Shown piece after piece: positions 11,116 to 24,500 of a stretch of DNA of 64,000 nt. The first letter of the stretch is position 1; each line of letters begins with the position of its first letter. The stretch comes from Cyanophora paradoxa (taxonomy: Eukaryota; Glaucocystophyceae; Cyanophorales; Cyanophoraceae), in NCBI GenBank assembly GCA_004431415.1, contig QPMI01000596.1, forward strand, positions 61,047 to 125,046, in the 5' to 3' direction. The notes beneath the pieces were generated by a model. That model was not told where the DNA came from. It was given only the letters and a program-made list of their open reading frames with translations, and did no database searches. The position numbers were made by a program, and so were the translations under genes.

Positions 11116-13714
11116 CTAAACTGCAGCGGCGATTTGGATGTCGTTGACGTCATCGTCCACGGGGGTAGAGGGCATGCTGAGCGAGCGCGGCCGGTCGTAC
11201 GCGTGCTGGGGCTTGACGACGACGGCCACCTCCGCGTGGGCCGGGGCGGCAAGCAGGGGGGTACGCTCCGTCGCGCGCGAGACGGGTACGGGCGCCGGGA
11301 CGGCCATGGGGGGCAGGTCCGCGTTGTTCCCGGTGACCGGGCGCCACATCAGGTACCCCAGAAGGCCGATGTACCCCGCGGCGACGATGCCGCAGGCGAA
11401 GTACGAGGCGTAGAGGGCCGAACCGCCGTCCGGCAGGGCGGGCAGGAGCGTCATACAGACGAGCCCCAGGTTGGCGGCAATGGCCGCGCACGCGGCGACC
11501 CAGGAGCCGTAGCGGACGAATCCTGCGTGGGAGAGCGAGCGAGCGAGTGAGCGGGGGTGTACGTCATTCGGGACGCGGGACGGTGGGTACCGGTCGACGC
11601 GAACTGGCCCATGAGGCGGCGGCTCTCCACGAACTTGAGGAGGGGTAGGAGGGCAAAGGGGAGCTGGAAGGAGAGCAGCACGGAGGAGAAGATGATGAGC
11701 GCGTTCGAGCCCTGCGAGGAAGGAGACGTCAGGAGAGGGCGGCGGAGCGGAGCGGCGCGGCGGAGCGGAGCGGGCGAAGAAACGCGTACCCGCTCGTCGG
11801 ACGTGAGCGCGACGGCCAGGGAGGGTACGATGGCGAAGCCGCGCGTGATCGCATTGCGGATCCACGAGCGCATGCGCATCTCCACGAAGCCCTGCCGCGG
11901 ACCCGGGTTCGATCCCGGGCGGGCCCACAAAGACCCGCCGGCCGCCGGCGTGACTCACCTCCATGACATACTGGCCGGCGAAGGTTCCGGTGATGCAGGA
12001 GCTCTGGCCGGACGCCAAGAGGCCGACGGCCCACACGATCGGCGCGATTTTGCTGCGGAAAGGGGGCGGCGCGGTCCGGTCGGCACGGGGTTCGAATCAA
12101 ATCATCTCCGGCGCGCCCATTATAACTTCGTTCGCACCTGTGGAGCACGTCGCCGAGCAGCCGGTGCGCGTCCTCCAGAGTGATGTCGTCGGCGTTCGAC
12201 GGGAAGAAACGCCTGCGGGAAAACCTCAGCACGCGTGTTCCGTGCGCGGCGCCGAGCGGAGAACGCACGCGGCGGCGACGGCGAGGACGGCAATGTTGAC
12301 GACGCAGGAAACGGCGAGGGCGACGCCGCTCTCGATAAGCTGCGCGGCGGAGGAGGCGACGTCGGCGACTGCGGCCGGCGCGGCGCAGGCGGCGGCTGGC
12401 AGGGTGCGTCGCGCGCACGTTGTACAGGTTCGCCTGGCGGATCTTCTTCACGTTCGTGCGGTCGAAGCGGCGAGACTGCACCAGCGCCGAGTGCAGGTAC
12501 AGGTTCTGCCGGCGCGACAAGTCAGGGGCCGCCCTGCGCAGGATTGCGCGGGACGAGCGCGGCGGATGCGCACGTGCGGCATGACGACCGCGCCGAGCAG
12601 GGAGACGGCGAGGAACATCGAGCCGTCGCCGTCCAGCCGAGGCAGGGCCGTGCCCTCGAGCAGAGCGCCGGCGTCCGGCTTGCTCAGGAACATCTGCGTC
12701 GCGTGCGCGTCAGCAGCGCGCGCATACCGCACGGCGAACTGGCGCCGCGTCGCACCTCGAACACGAAACAGGCCGAGATGACGAATATGAACATGGCGAA
12801 GCACGCCTCGAGCTTCCGCACGCCGAAGCGCTGCAGCGCCAGGAACACAAACGTTCCCAGACCCGTGATCAGGACGCCCACCCAGAGCTGGATGCCGAAC
12901 AGCAACTTCAGAGCGAAGGCGGTGCCGACGACCTGCGGGCGGCGGCTCAGATCGGGGCGGAGCCCTCGTCTGCGGCGCGTCCTCACCTCCGGGATGTCGG
13001 CCGCGATGATCGCCAGCTCGGCCAGCAGCCAGAGGACGTAGCTGACTGGCCGCGGGTACTCATCGCGGCATTTCTGCGCGAGGTTCCTGCCCGTCACGAG
13101 GCCCAGGCGGCTGGAGAGCGTCTGAAGCAGGAGCCCGAGCGCCGTCGACCAGATGAGCACCCAGGCGAGCCTGAGGAACCGGACACGAGGAGGCGTCAGC
13201 GGGTAAGTTCGGGGCGGGCGGCGCGGCGAGGCAAGGTAAGGCGCACGTGTAACCGAATTGAGCGCCAGCGGCAAGGTCGACGGCGATGTTGCCGGGGTCG
13301 ATGTAGGCGATCTGCGCGCCCAGTGTGTGAGCAACTAGCGGAATGCCAGAGGCCGCGAGGGGAGGGGCCCCGGCATCCGCGGGAAACGCAAGGCAACGCA
13401 CAGAGACAAGGAAACCTGCACGTTGCCGGGGAGCGGAGGGTCAGGAAGCGAAACGGGGGGTGTGGATGCCGACAGCGCGAACCGGGGCCGAGGAACTTCA
13501 GGAGCTGTGACCACGAAAAAGACTCGCCGACGTCAACATCGACGATGTCTTCTTCCTGGAAAGCCCTGTGGGACACCCGCTTCGCCGATGTTTTGTCTCC
13601 TTCGCCCTTCGGTGAGGACTCGCTGGGGGAGGCTCCGCGACTGCTCAACTCCTCTATCTTGATCACCGCGTCATTTGGCGACGGCTGGCAAGCGGGGAAG
13701 CCGCTCGCTGTCAT
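11116..13714 (-). CDS. NRAMP-family divalent metal (Mn/Fe) transporter
   Basis: A multi-exon gene. Exon 1 (13483-13714) ends in 'LLKFLGPG'. A 14-nt micro-exon (13402-13415) supplies 'FLVS', and the next exon (13247-13311) begins 'IAYIDPGNIAVD', containing the TM1 metal-binding DPGN. Later exons give 'WLLAELAIIAADIPE', 'FALKLLFGIQLWVG', 'LLGAVVMPH' joined to 'NLYLHSALVQSR' (the TM6 MPH metal site), 'LLASGQSSCITGTFAGQYVM', 'AITRGFAIVPSLAVALT', 'LIIFSSVLLSFQLPFALLP' and the final helices. The cytoplasmic tail carries 'ERTPLL', an acidic di-leucine motif typical of vacuolar/lysosomal sorting. The protein is predicted to be a proton-coupled Mn2+/Fe2+ importer or vacuolar exporter. The reading frame is intact. 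Confidence 0.92.
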
Positions 13715-15354
13715 TGCTGCCTGGCCGCCTCCTCGAGCCGCCGCGTCCAGCGCCCCGCGGGGCTTGATTCAGCTAAACTGTGATGTCGCCGTTTTCTGGG
13801 GCTGCGCTCCGCACCGCCGCCAGCGAACAGGGCAGGGCCTCTGATTGCTTTCACCCTAAACCCCTTTTTTTGCCCGGGTACAGAAATCGGCCACACGCTG
13901 GCGCGCGCCTCCCACACGCGCCGGCACTGGCTCAGCGGCCGTGGCTGCAGCTGATAGCGACCGGGCGTTCGCAGCTGCGCATACTAGTACGACTCGCCGA
14001 ATCGACAAGACGCTTGAATTGCTAGAGCGCGCAGCGCTAGCGCTAGCGCTAGCTGCATGCGATCGGCCGCGCGCAGCCGCGGCGCGCGCTCCATGACCGT
14101 AACCAGCCTGGCAGCTGCAGAGACTCCTCGTATTAACTCTAGATCTACGTGTGGATGAGCGCGCGCGAGGCCGGCTCGTGTTCGAGCCAGCGCTTGCGCA
14201 TGCGAGCTCATGATATCGATATCGATCAAGTGTATGCCTAGGCCTCGGAATCGGAATCGGGCGTCATGATATCGATCAAGGATTATCGTCCGGTCCGCCG
14301 GCCGCGGGGCGCCGGCGACGCCTGCCAGGCCTAGGCTGGCCGCGCGCCGGCGCGGCGCGCGCGCGCGCATGCGCATGCGCATGCATATGCGCAGTCTCAG
14401 CGCGCGCGCAGATCTAGATCTAGAGGCCTAGCTAGCGCCGGCTCAGCCGGCTCAGCTGCACTGCGGCAGCTCGCCATATACGTATGCATTCCAGAAAGCG
14501 ATCGCGCGGCCGCCCTGCCCGGGCTACGCATGCCGGGGCCGCTGCCCTGGGCCGGTCGGCCGAAATCATGATCAATTAAAGCGCTCGAAATCAAAAAGCG
14601 CCCGCGCGCGCGCGCTCGCACTAGCGACTCCAGTATACCGTAGCGAGCGCGTAATTGCTCGCGCCCGGCAAGGAATAGCTCGTGCACTGCGGCAGCCCCT
14701 GCCCGGCCCCGCGGCCGATGTTCGAATTCGGAAGCCCCTGCGCATGCAGCGCGCGCTAGCGCCAGGCAGTGCACTTGCTATTCTTGGCGACGCTAGCGCG
14801 ACGGCTCAGCGGCTACCATGATCATGATCAAAGCAGCCTACCAGCAAGAAAGCGTCGCCAGCTCATCGATATCCGATGATCGCGCTTTAATATTCGCGAT
14901 CGACCCTACGTGTCACGGTGAGCCCGTCACAGCGGACGCCGCCGTTAGGCGCGTTACCCCCGGGAGCTGGCATAGCGTTTGCGTCTTCACCAAGTTAGAG
15001 AGCGCACGGTACTGTGGCTGCTGCTGGGTCAACTTACGTCTACTGCGCATGCGGCCGTATTACTGTGCTCACTGAACAACAGCTCCGGTCACCGCCTGCG
15101 CCGCAAAGTCACAGCTGCAGACGCATCACTCAGCCCGGCGGCCCAGGCCAGCTCGTATACGTACGCTCATCTAGGCCGGTGCCTGTCGCTGATCGGACCC
15201 TGCTCGGCACGTGTACGGTACGTGCAAGCAGCAGCGCTAGCAGCGCTAGCCGGGCGCCGCTCATGATCAGCAAACCTCGGGCCTCGCCGCGCGCGCCGCC
15301 GAACCGACCACGTGCACCCGCGCAGCCGCAGGCCAAAAGCTGACACCAGGAGAG
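13715..15354. other. Palindrome-rich intergenic region
   Basis: There is no convincing gene. The stretch is dense in short perfect palindromes, including runs of GCTAGC/GCGCTAGC (14036-14055), ATCGATATCGAT (about 14214-14227), GCGCGCGC followed by repeated GCATGC (14350-14390), and TGATCATGATCA near 14818. A short open frame at 14818-15075 lacks any recognisable feature. The end of the region holds the promoter of the secreted-protein gene. Confidence 0.5.
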
Positions 15355-18300
15355 ATGATGTGCCCGCGTGCCGGCGCGCACGCGCGCCCCTACGCGCTCC
15401 TAGCCACGATCGGCCTCCTCTGCGCCCTAGGCCTGCTCCCCGCGGGGCTCGCACTTACCCTCACCAGAGGTGCGCTAGTTCCGAGCGTCGAGGATCAGCC
15501 GCGATTCCTTCTCTGTTTCTCAGTAATAGTATCTTACGCGCGCGCCCGGCCCGCAGGTCTGACGCTGACGACCTCGAACATGGCCCTCTTTTCTCCGGCG
15601 CTGGCCGTACGCGGCGCCACTTTCGCCGTCGTCCCGCCCGGGTCCGTAATCACGATCACGCCGCGCCTCGCCGCGCCTCGCCTCGAGCTCATCCCGTCCG
15701 CGGCCGTCCCAGGGCGGAGGTGAAGCTCTCGCTGTCGAGCACGAACGCCAGCGTCGGGGCCGAGTCGACCTTCGCCCTCTACCGCGTCGCTGCGGCCTAC
15801 GAAGACTTCCTCGCGGCCTCGTGCGCATGCGCCGCCGGGCCGGACCGTCGGACCCAGTGAAACGGGACCAATTTAAATGAATTTAGATTAGACCCCTCAA
15901 AAGAGCTCACGAGCTCAATATAGTCCTTCCCGGCCCAGCGCCTACCGTAGTACTTTGAAAGTTTAATTTAGGCTTTATTCAGATCTAGAGCTTGAACCAA
16001 GAGCTCACGATCATCGCGCGCGGCAGGACGCCCACCCCCGGATCGTACGTGGCCACGAACCTGACCATCAAGACGACCGCCGGCGCGACCTACACGATGC
16101 CCGCCGATGAGAAGTTCGGCGCCGTCATCGTCCTCGTCGCCGGCACCGCCCGTGCGCGCGCGCCGCGCGCACAATTTGATCCGGATCAAATTTGAATTTG
16201 ATCCGTCGACGTCCGCCCCTGATTCGAATTTCGAATTCAGCGTGCGTGGCGGAGTCGTTCTCGGCCCCTGGGTGCTACCTTGCGGCCCTGCCCGCCTTCG
16301 TCGCCCCAGCCGACTCGGTCACCTTCATGCGCCTCGCCGGCCTCGCCACCGTCGGGTCCGACGGTACGTGCACGTGCACGTACCCCTCCGATCTGATTTG
16401 ATCCGATTCGATTTGATCTGACCTGGAATTTCTAAGCAGCCGGGCAGCTCCGTTTCACGACGCCGCCCTCCCTCTTGGACCTCGTCGCGGCCGCCTCCTC
16501 CGGGAACGTCACCGCGCAGCAGGCCGCCGTGTGCGTCGGATTTTGAGCCCCGAGCCCCCAGCGCAAGCCCCGGCCCGCCTCTGCTACAATTAAATCCTAG
16601 ATCTAAATCTAGCCTGCCTCTGACTTCGGCCGGGAATGCGGTCGGGCCCGCAGACTGTGGAGCCGCGCCGCCGTCCCGTTCGTCACCGGTGCGGCTTCGA
16701 TCTCTGACCCTAAGCTTTAGTCTCAGGTCATGTTTCTGATCATGACGCCGCGCCACGCAGGCTCGACGTACCTCCTCCAGTCCGACGCGAAGAACGTGGG
16801 CGCTCTCTCCGTCGCCCTCTACAAGTACAACGGCGAGACGGTTCGTTAAATTTAAACATTCAATTCAACTAAGCTGAGCTAAGCTTAGCTAAATATAAGC
16901 TAAGCTTCTCATGATCACGGATGCACATATGCATAACCTTCGTTCGCGCCCTCCGCAGCTGGGGGCGGCCCTGGCGGGCCCCAGGAGCGGCGCGACGTCC
17001 AGCGCGACAGACCCCCTCGCGGCCAGCCGGGCGACGGTCATCGTCGATAACCAGGTACCCCCGCCCCGCCCCGGCCCTCCTTCGAATTCCCCCCTGCCCG
17101 GCCGCGGCCGCCTTTCCCCTCCTCTCGCGCGCGCCCTTTGTAGCCACCGCTCGTCATTGCTCCTTCGCAACCGAACTCCCCCCCCCCCCCCCCCCCCCTC
17201 CTAAGCTTAAGCCTCCCCCCACCTATCCGGCGCCCTCCCCCCCCTTCCTCCCCCCCCCCCGACACTTCCCCCCCCCTTCTCGAGTACCACCACCAGGCGA
17301 ACTGATCGTGTACCCCCTCAGGCCGTCGCCGCCGGCAGCAATAACGTCTCGATGACCTGGACCGTCGTCAGCGCCCTCACCTCCGGTACCGCCCCCCCCC
17401 CCCCCCATTCCCCTTAGGCTCTGATCGGCGCGGCCTGGGGCCCGGCCCTCTCCAGGCCTCTACATGATGGTTTCGACGTCCAAGACGCCCTCCGCCCCCG
17501 CCGGGGACATCGCAGTGGTGCGAGGCATATAATTATGTTCTAGATCTAATTATAATTCTAATCCTGGGTGGTGCGCAGGCGTTCGTGCAGCAGTACAGGG
17601 CGTGCACCGGCGACTGCCGCAGGCTCCTCGGCACCTGGAGCGTGCGTGAGGGCTCGAACTTCGGAAAATTTTAATGCTGGATGATATCGATATATCGGTC
17701 ATCCATTGATCATCCATTGACGTGTACGGGTACGGGCACAGGCCGCCGGCGAGGACTGCAAGAACACCAGCGAGTCTGAGGCGCCCGCGGCCGGGCCCTG
17801 CCCTCCGCTCACTTCTAATTCCGAGCCTTTAATTTACGCCCTTCATTCATGCGCAGGGCGCCTTCACGATGCGCTTCACGAGCGTGGGGAGCGCCGGCGT
17901 GATGGTCGCATTCACATATAAGGTCCGGATCCCTCCATATCATTAGCTTAAAAGCTTTCCGAACGGCTCAGCGGCTGTCAAGAAGGCCTGCGCTTGCAAT
18001 TGCTTGCTTATAACTGATCGTTGGAACCTCGTTCTGTTTCCTGCAGGACGCGCCGACGCTCTCCTGCCTCGTGGATTCCTACTCGGGCACCAAGGCAAGC
18101 CGAGCCGCGGCTTGGCTCCAAGCTCAAGCCGCCCCGGCCTCTTTTTTTATCTCCTTATCTCACTCACTCCTTCGAATTGTCTTTCCCCTCAGATGACGTA
18201 CACGTGCCTCGGCTACGGCTCGGACGCGACCAAGACCATCACGCTCTGCGTGAACGTTCTCCTTGCCGCCGACAACAACACGGTGACCAAATCCGCCCCT

Positions 18301-19842
18301 CTCGATCCCAACACCCCCTCCTCCGGATCCGCCTCCAATCGCGTCCTCCTCCATAGATTATAACGACTAAGTAAACTAAGTTAGTTAGATCACTTTAAAA
18401 CACCACATCTAATGTAACTAGTCTAATCTAATTATAATCTTTATCAGGCCGGGGCTGCGTTCACGGTCCCGACCGTGCTCGACGGCGTCGGCCAACTGAC
18501 CTGCCTGGACTCGGTGCCGGCGAACTTCCCGACGGCCACGCGGCCCGCCTGCCCCGCCGACAAGTCCTACGGCGTGTGCGTACCCCTCGATTCTATATAT
18601 AATATCTTTTCAGCTTCTTGAGCCTCTGGTCCCTGACTCGAACTCTGGCCTCGCAGCGGCCTCATGACCCGCAGTTCGCCCTTCCCCCTCTGCCCCCCCC
18701 CCCCCCCCCCCCCCCCCACCCTCTTCGAATTCCCCCTGACCTCAACTCCTCCCCCCCCCCCCTCTCCAGCCTCCGTCTCCGCGGTGCGTATGCGCGAGCG
18801 GCCGGGCACGGCTCGAATTTAAAATTTTAATTTTGTATACAATTTGATCCGGCGCGCGCCTCGCTGACTTGAGCCGATGTCGATCGACGACTTCGCTTCT
18901 TTTCGGCGCAGTCGGTCGTCCTGCTCGCGGACCCGAAGAGCCTCGACACGAGGAAGGCGGCCGAGGACTTCAAGGCCAAGATCGGAAGCACCGCCGCCAA
19001 GGTCCGGCTCCGCGTTCGAATTCGGCTCAGCTAGGCGCAGGCCTAGGGCCGCGCGCGGCCGGGCCGAAATCATATAGATTAAAGGGCGCTTTTATTCGAT
19101 CTGATATATATGATCGTGAGCTATGGCTTAAGCTTGGCGGTTTCGAACAGCGAGAGCAGCGGTTTTGAAATAGATTTTGCTAGTTGAAAGTATTATGGCC
19201 TGCGATTGCACTGATAGGAGCGCAGGTGGAAGTCGCGTCGGTCACCGTTCTTAGGAGTGCCCGCCGGTGGGTGTTCTTTTAGTTCTCCTCTTCCGCCCGT
19301 TCCTCCCTAAGCTTGATCGCCGGCGCGGCAGGTCCCGCCGTAGCACGCTTCAGGTGCAGCAGCTCCTCGTCGAGTTCATCGTGACGCCCCAGACGGGCAC
19401 CACGCCGTCCTCCATCCTCTCGTGCGTGCACGTGCTTGAAACTTCGAGTTGAATTCGAACTCGCATTTTTTTCTCGCGCGAAAAACAATATCGCGAAGAA
19501 AGAAATGCCTGATCATGACCTTTCGCAGGACGATTACGACCCTCGCTAGCAGCGGGCAGCTCGGGAGCCTCGGCGGCGCCTCCGTCTCTTCGGTACGCCG
19601 GGCGCCCGTTAAACGTTGCAACTGACGCGCGTAACTGCCGTAACTGCCGTAAATTAAACTGACGTGCGCGTAACTGACAGGTGAACACGGACCGCACTCT
19701 CCCCCTGACGACGACGACGGGCGGGGGCTCGAATACCGGCGGCACCGGCAGCAACTCGGCGGCGGCGCCCCTGGCCCGCTCCGCCCCCCTCGTCGCCCTC
19801 GCCCTCGCCCTCGCTGCCTCCCTTGGTCTGGCGCTCGTGTAG
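15355..19842 (+). CDS. Secreted, probably GPI-anchored cell-surface protein of unknown function
   Basis: The first exon starts MMCPRAGAHARPYALL and has a clear signal peptide (hydrophobic run 'LLATIGLLCALGLLPAGLAL'). About 18 further small exons follow in the same direction. They are low in charge and rich in Ser/Thr/Ala/Val, with occasional cysteines ('TYTCLGYGSDATKTITLC', 'QLTCLDSVPANF', 'CTGDC'). Near the end are 'LLVEFIVTPQTGT' and 'TLASSGQLGSLGGAS', a pattern seen in extracellular repeat proteins of algae. The last exon is a Thr/Gly/Ser-rich spacer then 'APLVALALALAASLGLAL' directly before the stop codon, the layout of a GPI-attachment signal. Introns contain AT-rich palindromes and the word TTCGAATTC. 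I do not recognise a family; exon borders are approximate. Confidence 0.55.
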
Positions 19843-21546
19843 GCCCCCTTCGGGCTGTACATCGTACTCCGGGGCCCGATCGCGACCGACTCGCTGGTCA
19901 CGATCGCGATTTCGAGTTCGCCAGTGAATCAAGATCAAGATCAGCGCACGATCATGAATAAAGTAGGGCGCTGCAGCTGTAAAGATTTCTGTACATGTGC
20001 GCAGCTAGCGCTACTAGGCTATAGTACCGTAGCACGTATACATACGTAGCGTGCAGACTCTGAGAGCTCTTACTGTGAACAGATGCTAGATCGTTTTCGC
20101 GATGCCGCAGTGTGCAGTGTACAGTTTTGATTTTGTTGACTGTGTGAGTGACGGTTATGAATTAATAACCGATGCATATGTGATATAATATGTACGTCTA
20201 CACCTAGCGTTTTAACGTTGGCCGAAGAGACTGAGAGCTCTGCATCCAGGAAGGGGCTATAGCTAGCGCTGGCTGGATGCATATATATGGGGTGGGCGTC
20301 TGCGTCACGGCGTGGGCGCTGGCCACGCGAACGGGCCATGGGGGCTAACTAGCCTAGTAGCGCCATATATAGGGGACTCCGGGAGCTCGAGGCATGTGGA
20401 CCCGGCAGCCTGGCGCCGACAGGCCAGGCGCGTTGTGCGCACCGGAACAGAGGGGGCCCGGGGGGAAGCTCGAGGAAGGGTGGGGGGGGGGCTCGAGCTC
20501 TGAGGGCCGGGGGAGGAGGCGGGGAGGGGGGTGGGGGTGCAAATCAAATTTGCTCGGATTTGTCCGGCCAGGCAGGAAGGGGGTTGGCGCCCTCCCCACG
20601 CGCCTCTGTTTCCAACGTTAACGGCTCGGCCGGACCGTATGGGAGCGGGGGGGAGGGGGGGAAAGGGGGGGGGGGGGGCGGGGGGAACCCTTCGAATTCA
20701 TGAACAAGAATACAGATCGTGGGCACCCGATCGAATCGTGGAGGCCACGTGCGCGCGGAGCTCGAGGGTTGGGGGCACTGGCCATGGACATGGGCCGCGT
20801 GGCTGGCCTAGGGGACTCCGAGCTCGAGGCTCCGAGATCGCGGGGAGGGGCGGCCGCGGCCCCGGGGCGCGGAGGGCGGGGCGGGGGGGAGGGGGGGGGA
20901 GGGGGGAGGGGCTGGCCGGCGCCCAGGGGGCCGGGGGCAGGGGAGTCGGCGCGGCGGGGAGTCGGCGGGGAGCCTCGAGCTCGAGCTCGGAGTCCGGGGC
21001 CGGGCCGAAGGTCGACGGTACCGGTCTCGCGCGCGCGCCGGGCCGCCGCGCGGGCCGGCCCGGCGGGCCGCCGCCCCCGCGATCGATATCGAATATCGGC
21101 GTCCTCGAGCTCGCTGCTGGCCCATATGCATGCAAATGGGCTTCCGAGGCCGGGCTTCGAAATCGAATTCGCCCGCAGCCGGCGGGCCGGCGCCGGCGGC
21201 GCCGCGGCGGGCCGGCGGGCCGGCGGCGGCGGCCTCGCAATTTTTGAGTCGCAAAGCTTTAAGGCTCGCATGGGGTGGGGGATCGAACCGGTCGCATGGG
21301 GCCGACCCTCGCGCCCAATTCGCTGCAAGTCCCGCAAACTCAAAAGAAAAGAAAGTCCTACCCGGTAGCCAGCTTCCTTGCGCATGCTAGCCAGCCGCTA
21401 AGCTCGTGCGGCCGCGTAGCAGCTGCGCGGCACTGACGGGCGGCATCGATATCGCAAAGCCGGACTCTCTCCAGCTAGCCTCTAGCAGCTGCCCGACCGC
21501 GCCCGACAGCGGCCGCGGCGCCGCTCGCGGCTGACCGCGAAGCTAG
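19843..21546. other. Intergenic region with G-rich tracts
   Basis: I find no supported gene. The right half (20450-21250) is extremely G+C-rich with long G runs (for example 20640-20690 and 20880-20910). It gives long open frames on both strands as a composition artefact. The left half holds short palindromes and AT-rich stretches. Confidence 0.45.
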
Positions 21547-24500
21547 ATGCTTTCTCGTATGCTGCCCTCGCCGCCGGAGTCCGTTGAGATGCAGCCTCTT
21601 CCGCCAGTGCAGCCGCCGCCCGCGGCCGCGCCAGCCGTTGCGGCCGCCGCCGGGGGCTTCGAAGACCGCGCGAACCTCAGCGGCGTGGACGGAAAGTTGG
21701 GGCGCATTCAGCTTCTGCTCGACAAGTCTGTCCAGAGGGTGCGCCCGCCCGCGGGCGCGGACCGCTGGCCGCGGTCGTGCGCTCTTCGTTCTCTCTCTGG
21801 ATTCCAATCTCGCCCGCACCACAGGCTGCCACGGACGGCACCGGCCTCACCCCGCGCTTGAGCAGCTTCCGAGGCTCTCGAGCGGCGGTGCGCCCCGCCG
21901 CCCGCCGCCCACCGCCCGCCGACCGCCGCAGGCTTGCGCCTCTGACTCGCGTACGCGACCCGTTCGCGGGGGCGCAGGCCGAGCGCGCCTCTGCCGCGGC
22001 GGATTCGGTCAGTCAGCTTCTGTCCCCCGCTTGAGCGAAAGCTTCCAGCCGCCCCTTCCTCTCGCCGCTTACGCCGCCCCGCGGCCCGCCCACAGGCACT
22101 TAGCGACGCCGGCGAGTCTTCGTACGCGTTCGGGGCCTCCCCGCAGGTAGGCGGCCCGCCCAGCAGGCTTCGCAGCTCCAATCGACCGCCGATTTGAATT
22201 CGCTCACCGCTGAGTCCCTCCCGCGCAGTCCGCGGCCTCGTTCCTTCGGGCGAACGTTTCGGGGCAGCCGTCTCTGGACCCCTCCGCGGGCCCCGCGCCG
22301 CCCGTCGCGGCGCGACACGGCCGGGGGCGGCCTACCCCCCCGCGCTTCCGCCTCCCGGCCGACTTTGGAGGCCTGTTCTCCTCCCAGTCGGACGCGGAGG
22401 GTACAGGCGCCAGCAGCGCCACGGACGTGGACGGGATGGCGCCGGTACCCCCCCGCGAGGCCCGGTCCGAGCGGGTACGCCGCCCCCGGCTCCGCGTCTC
22501 CGCCCCCCGCTCCCTCCGGAACCCCCTCGCGCCCCCCCCTCCGCCCCCTGTACCCCTGGACGACGACGACCTCCCCTCCGACGTCGAGTACTCCGCCGAG
22601 CCCTTCTCCGTCGGTACCCCCCCGTCGGGGCCCCCGGCCCCCGTGGTGTACTCCTCCGAGGCACCGGCGCCCCCCGCCCCGTCGGCCCCCAAGCCCCTCG
22701 CCGCCCGCGAGCGCGACTTCGTGCGCCCCTGCACCCGTACCCCCCTCCGGCGCTCCCCCGTACCCCGTCCGACCGCTCTCCGTACCCCCGCAGCACGAGG
22801 GTCTGCGGGAGATTCGCGAGGTCATGCGTGCGTACCTTCGAACCACCAAGCTAAGCCGCGCTCCTCCCCCCTATCTCTAACCTCCTCTCCTCTCCTCTCC
22901 TCTCCTCTAGGGCACGCGGAGCGGTGGCAGTTCGACCAGAGCGTGCTGCACCACGGGGAGAGCACGGCCGGCTCCGTCCGCCCCAGCGAGTACCTACACT
23001 ACCGGTCAGCCAGCGCCCCGCCGCCGCCCCGCCCGCCCCCAGCCGCCAGTGTGTCTGGACGAGATGGACAAGTCTAAGGGTGGATGGGATGGGATGGGAT
23101 GCGATGCGATGGCATGGGCGAGGTGTATAAGATGTGGGATGGGCAGCCTCGCCCCGCCCCGCCTCGCCCCGGCCCCCACCGCCGCCCCGCCCCTCCACGC
23201 CCCCCACCCACCAACTTGACCTCGCGCCCCCGCCCCGCCTCAGGTTCGACACGCCGGAGCACGCGAGCCGGCTGGTGATCTACCTGAAGGCCGTCGAGGG
23301 CGACCCGGGTCCGCCCCGCCGCCCCGCCCTGCCTCCGAAGGGGCCAGCTAGCTATAGAGGGGCTAGCTATAAGATAGAGCTAGAGGCCGCGGTCGGCCTT
23401 CGTGCCCGGAGCTCGCCCAGCCCTGATCACCTCGAGGTCAAAAGATAGAAGGCCGCCACTCCGCCCGGGAGCCCGCCTCGCGCTACGCCTCGCGTCCCCA
23501 GTGACCGCCACTCCCCATAAGGCCCTCAACCTTTAGCTCGCTCAGCCCTGATCACCTCCAGAGAGAGCTTGATAGAGCTAGACAAGATAGAGCTAAAGAG
23601 CTCTATCTTGTCGGCCCTCAACCCTTAGCTCGCTCCGCCCTGATCACCTCTAGATAGACTAGATAGCTCGCTAGCTCGCTATAAGATAGAGCTAGAGGCC
23701 GCGGTCGGCCCTCAACCCTTAGCTCGCTCAGCCCTGATCGTCCCTCTGCGGCGCGCGCGCTCAGACCTCTACGGCTCGTTCCTCTACCACGAGCCCAACA
23801 TGGCGAGTACCCCCGATTTGCCCCCCCCCCCCTCCCAACCCCCCCCACCCCGCCCTCCCTTGGGCTAGGCTGGTATCCTTAGCCGCTTCTAAGCCCAAGC
23901 CAACCGAAGGGCATCTCTTCGAGCATGGCGAGGCCTGGGCGCCCCCCGAGCCGTACCCCCCGCTCCCTTCTTCCCCCTCGTCTGACGCCGGCGGCCTCTG
24001 CCTTTGCGCGCGCGCAGGAGCGGCACCACTACAAGTCCACCCAGGAGGTACCCCCCTTCCTCCTTTCCCCCCCCCCCCTCGTCCCGCCCCGAAGCCTCGA
24101 GGCCTCGCTCCCCTCCTCCGCTGCCGTTCCCCCGCTGACCTCGCGGTACCCCCCCCAGGGCGACGACTACATGGTGATCGACGACAGCGACCCCGAGTTC
24201 CGCGCTACCCCCCTCTTCATCGGTCCGCAATCGTACCCCCTCCAACATACATACAAGCCCTCCAAGCTTAAGAAGCCGGTCTCCGCCCGGCTTAATATAA
24301 GCTTGAGCCTTCGCTGCCCAGCTATAACCTTCATATAAGCCGCGCCTAGCTCTCCAGGAAGCTAACTAACTAACACGCCGTTCTCGCCTCGGCAGCGGTG
24401 CACGGGGCGGGGACGAGCCCGGCGCGCTTCGAGCTGGCCGTCCGCTCCAACTCCACCTTCCCCCTCTCCCTCGGCCGGTGAGGCCGGACCCGCCCCGGGG

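Noticed and set aside
14818-15075. 85-residue plus-strand open frame
   Set aside because: Begins in a palindromic stretch and has no recognisable feature; not supported as a gene.
20530-21390. Several overlapping 150-250 residue open frames
   Set aside because: Extreme G+C composition leaves stops rare in all frames; the products are low-complexity and unlike any domain.
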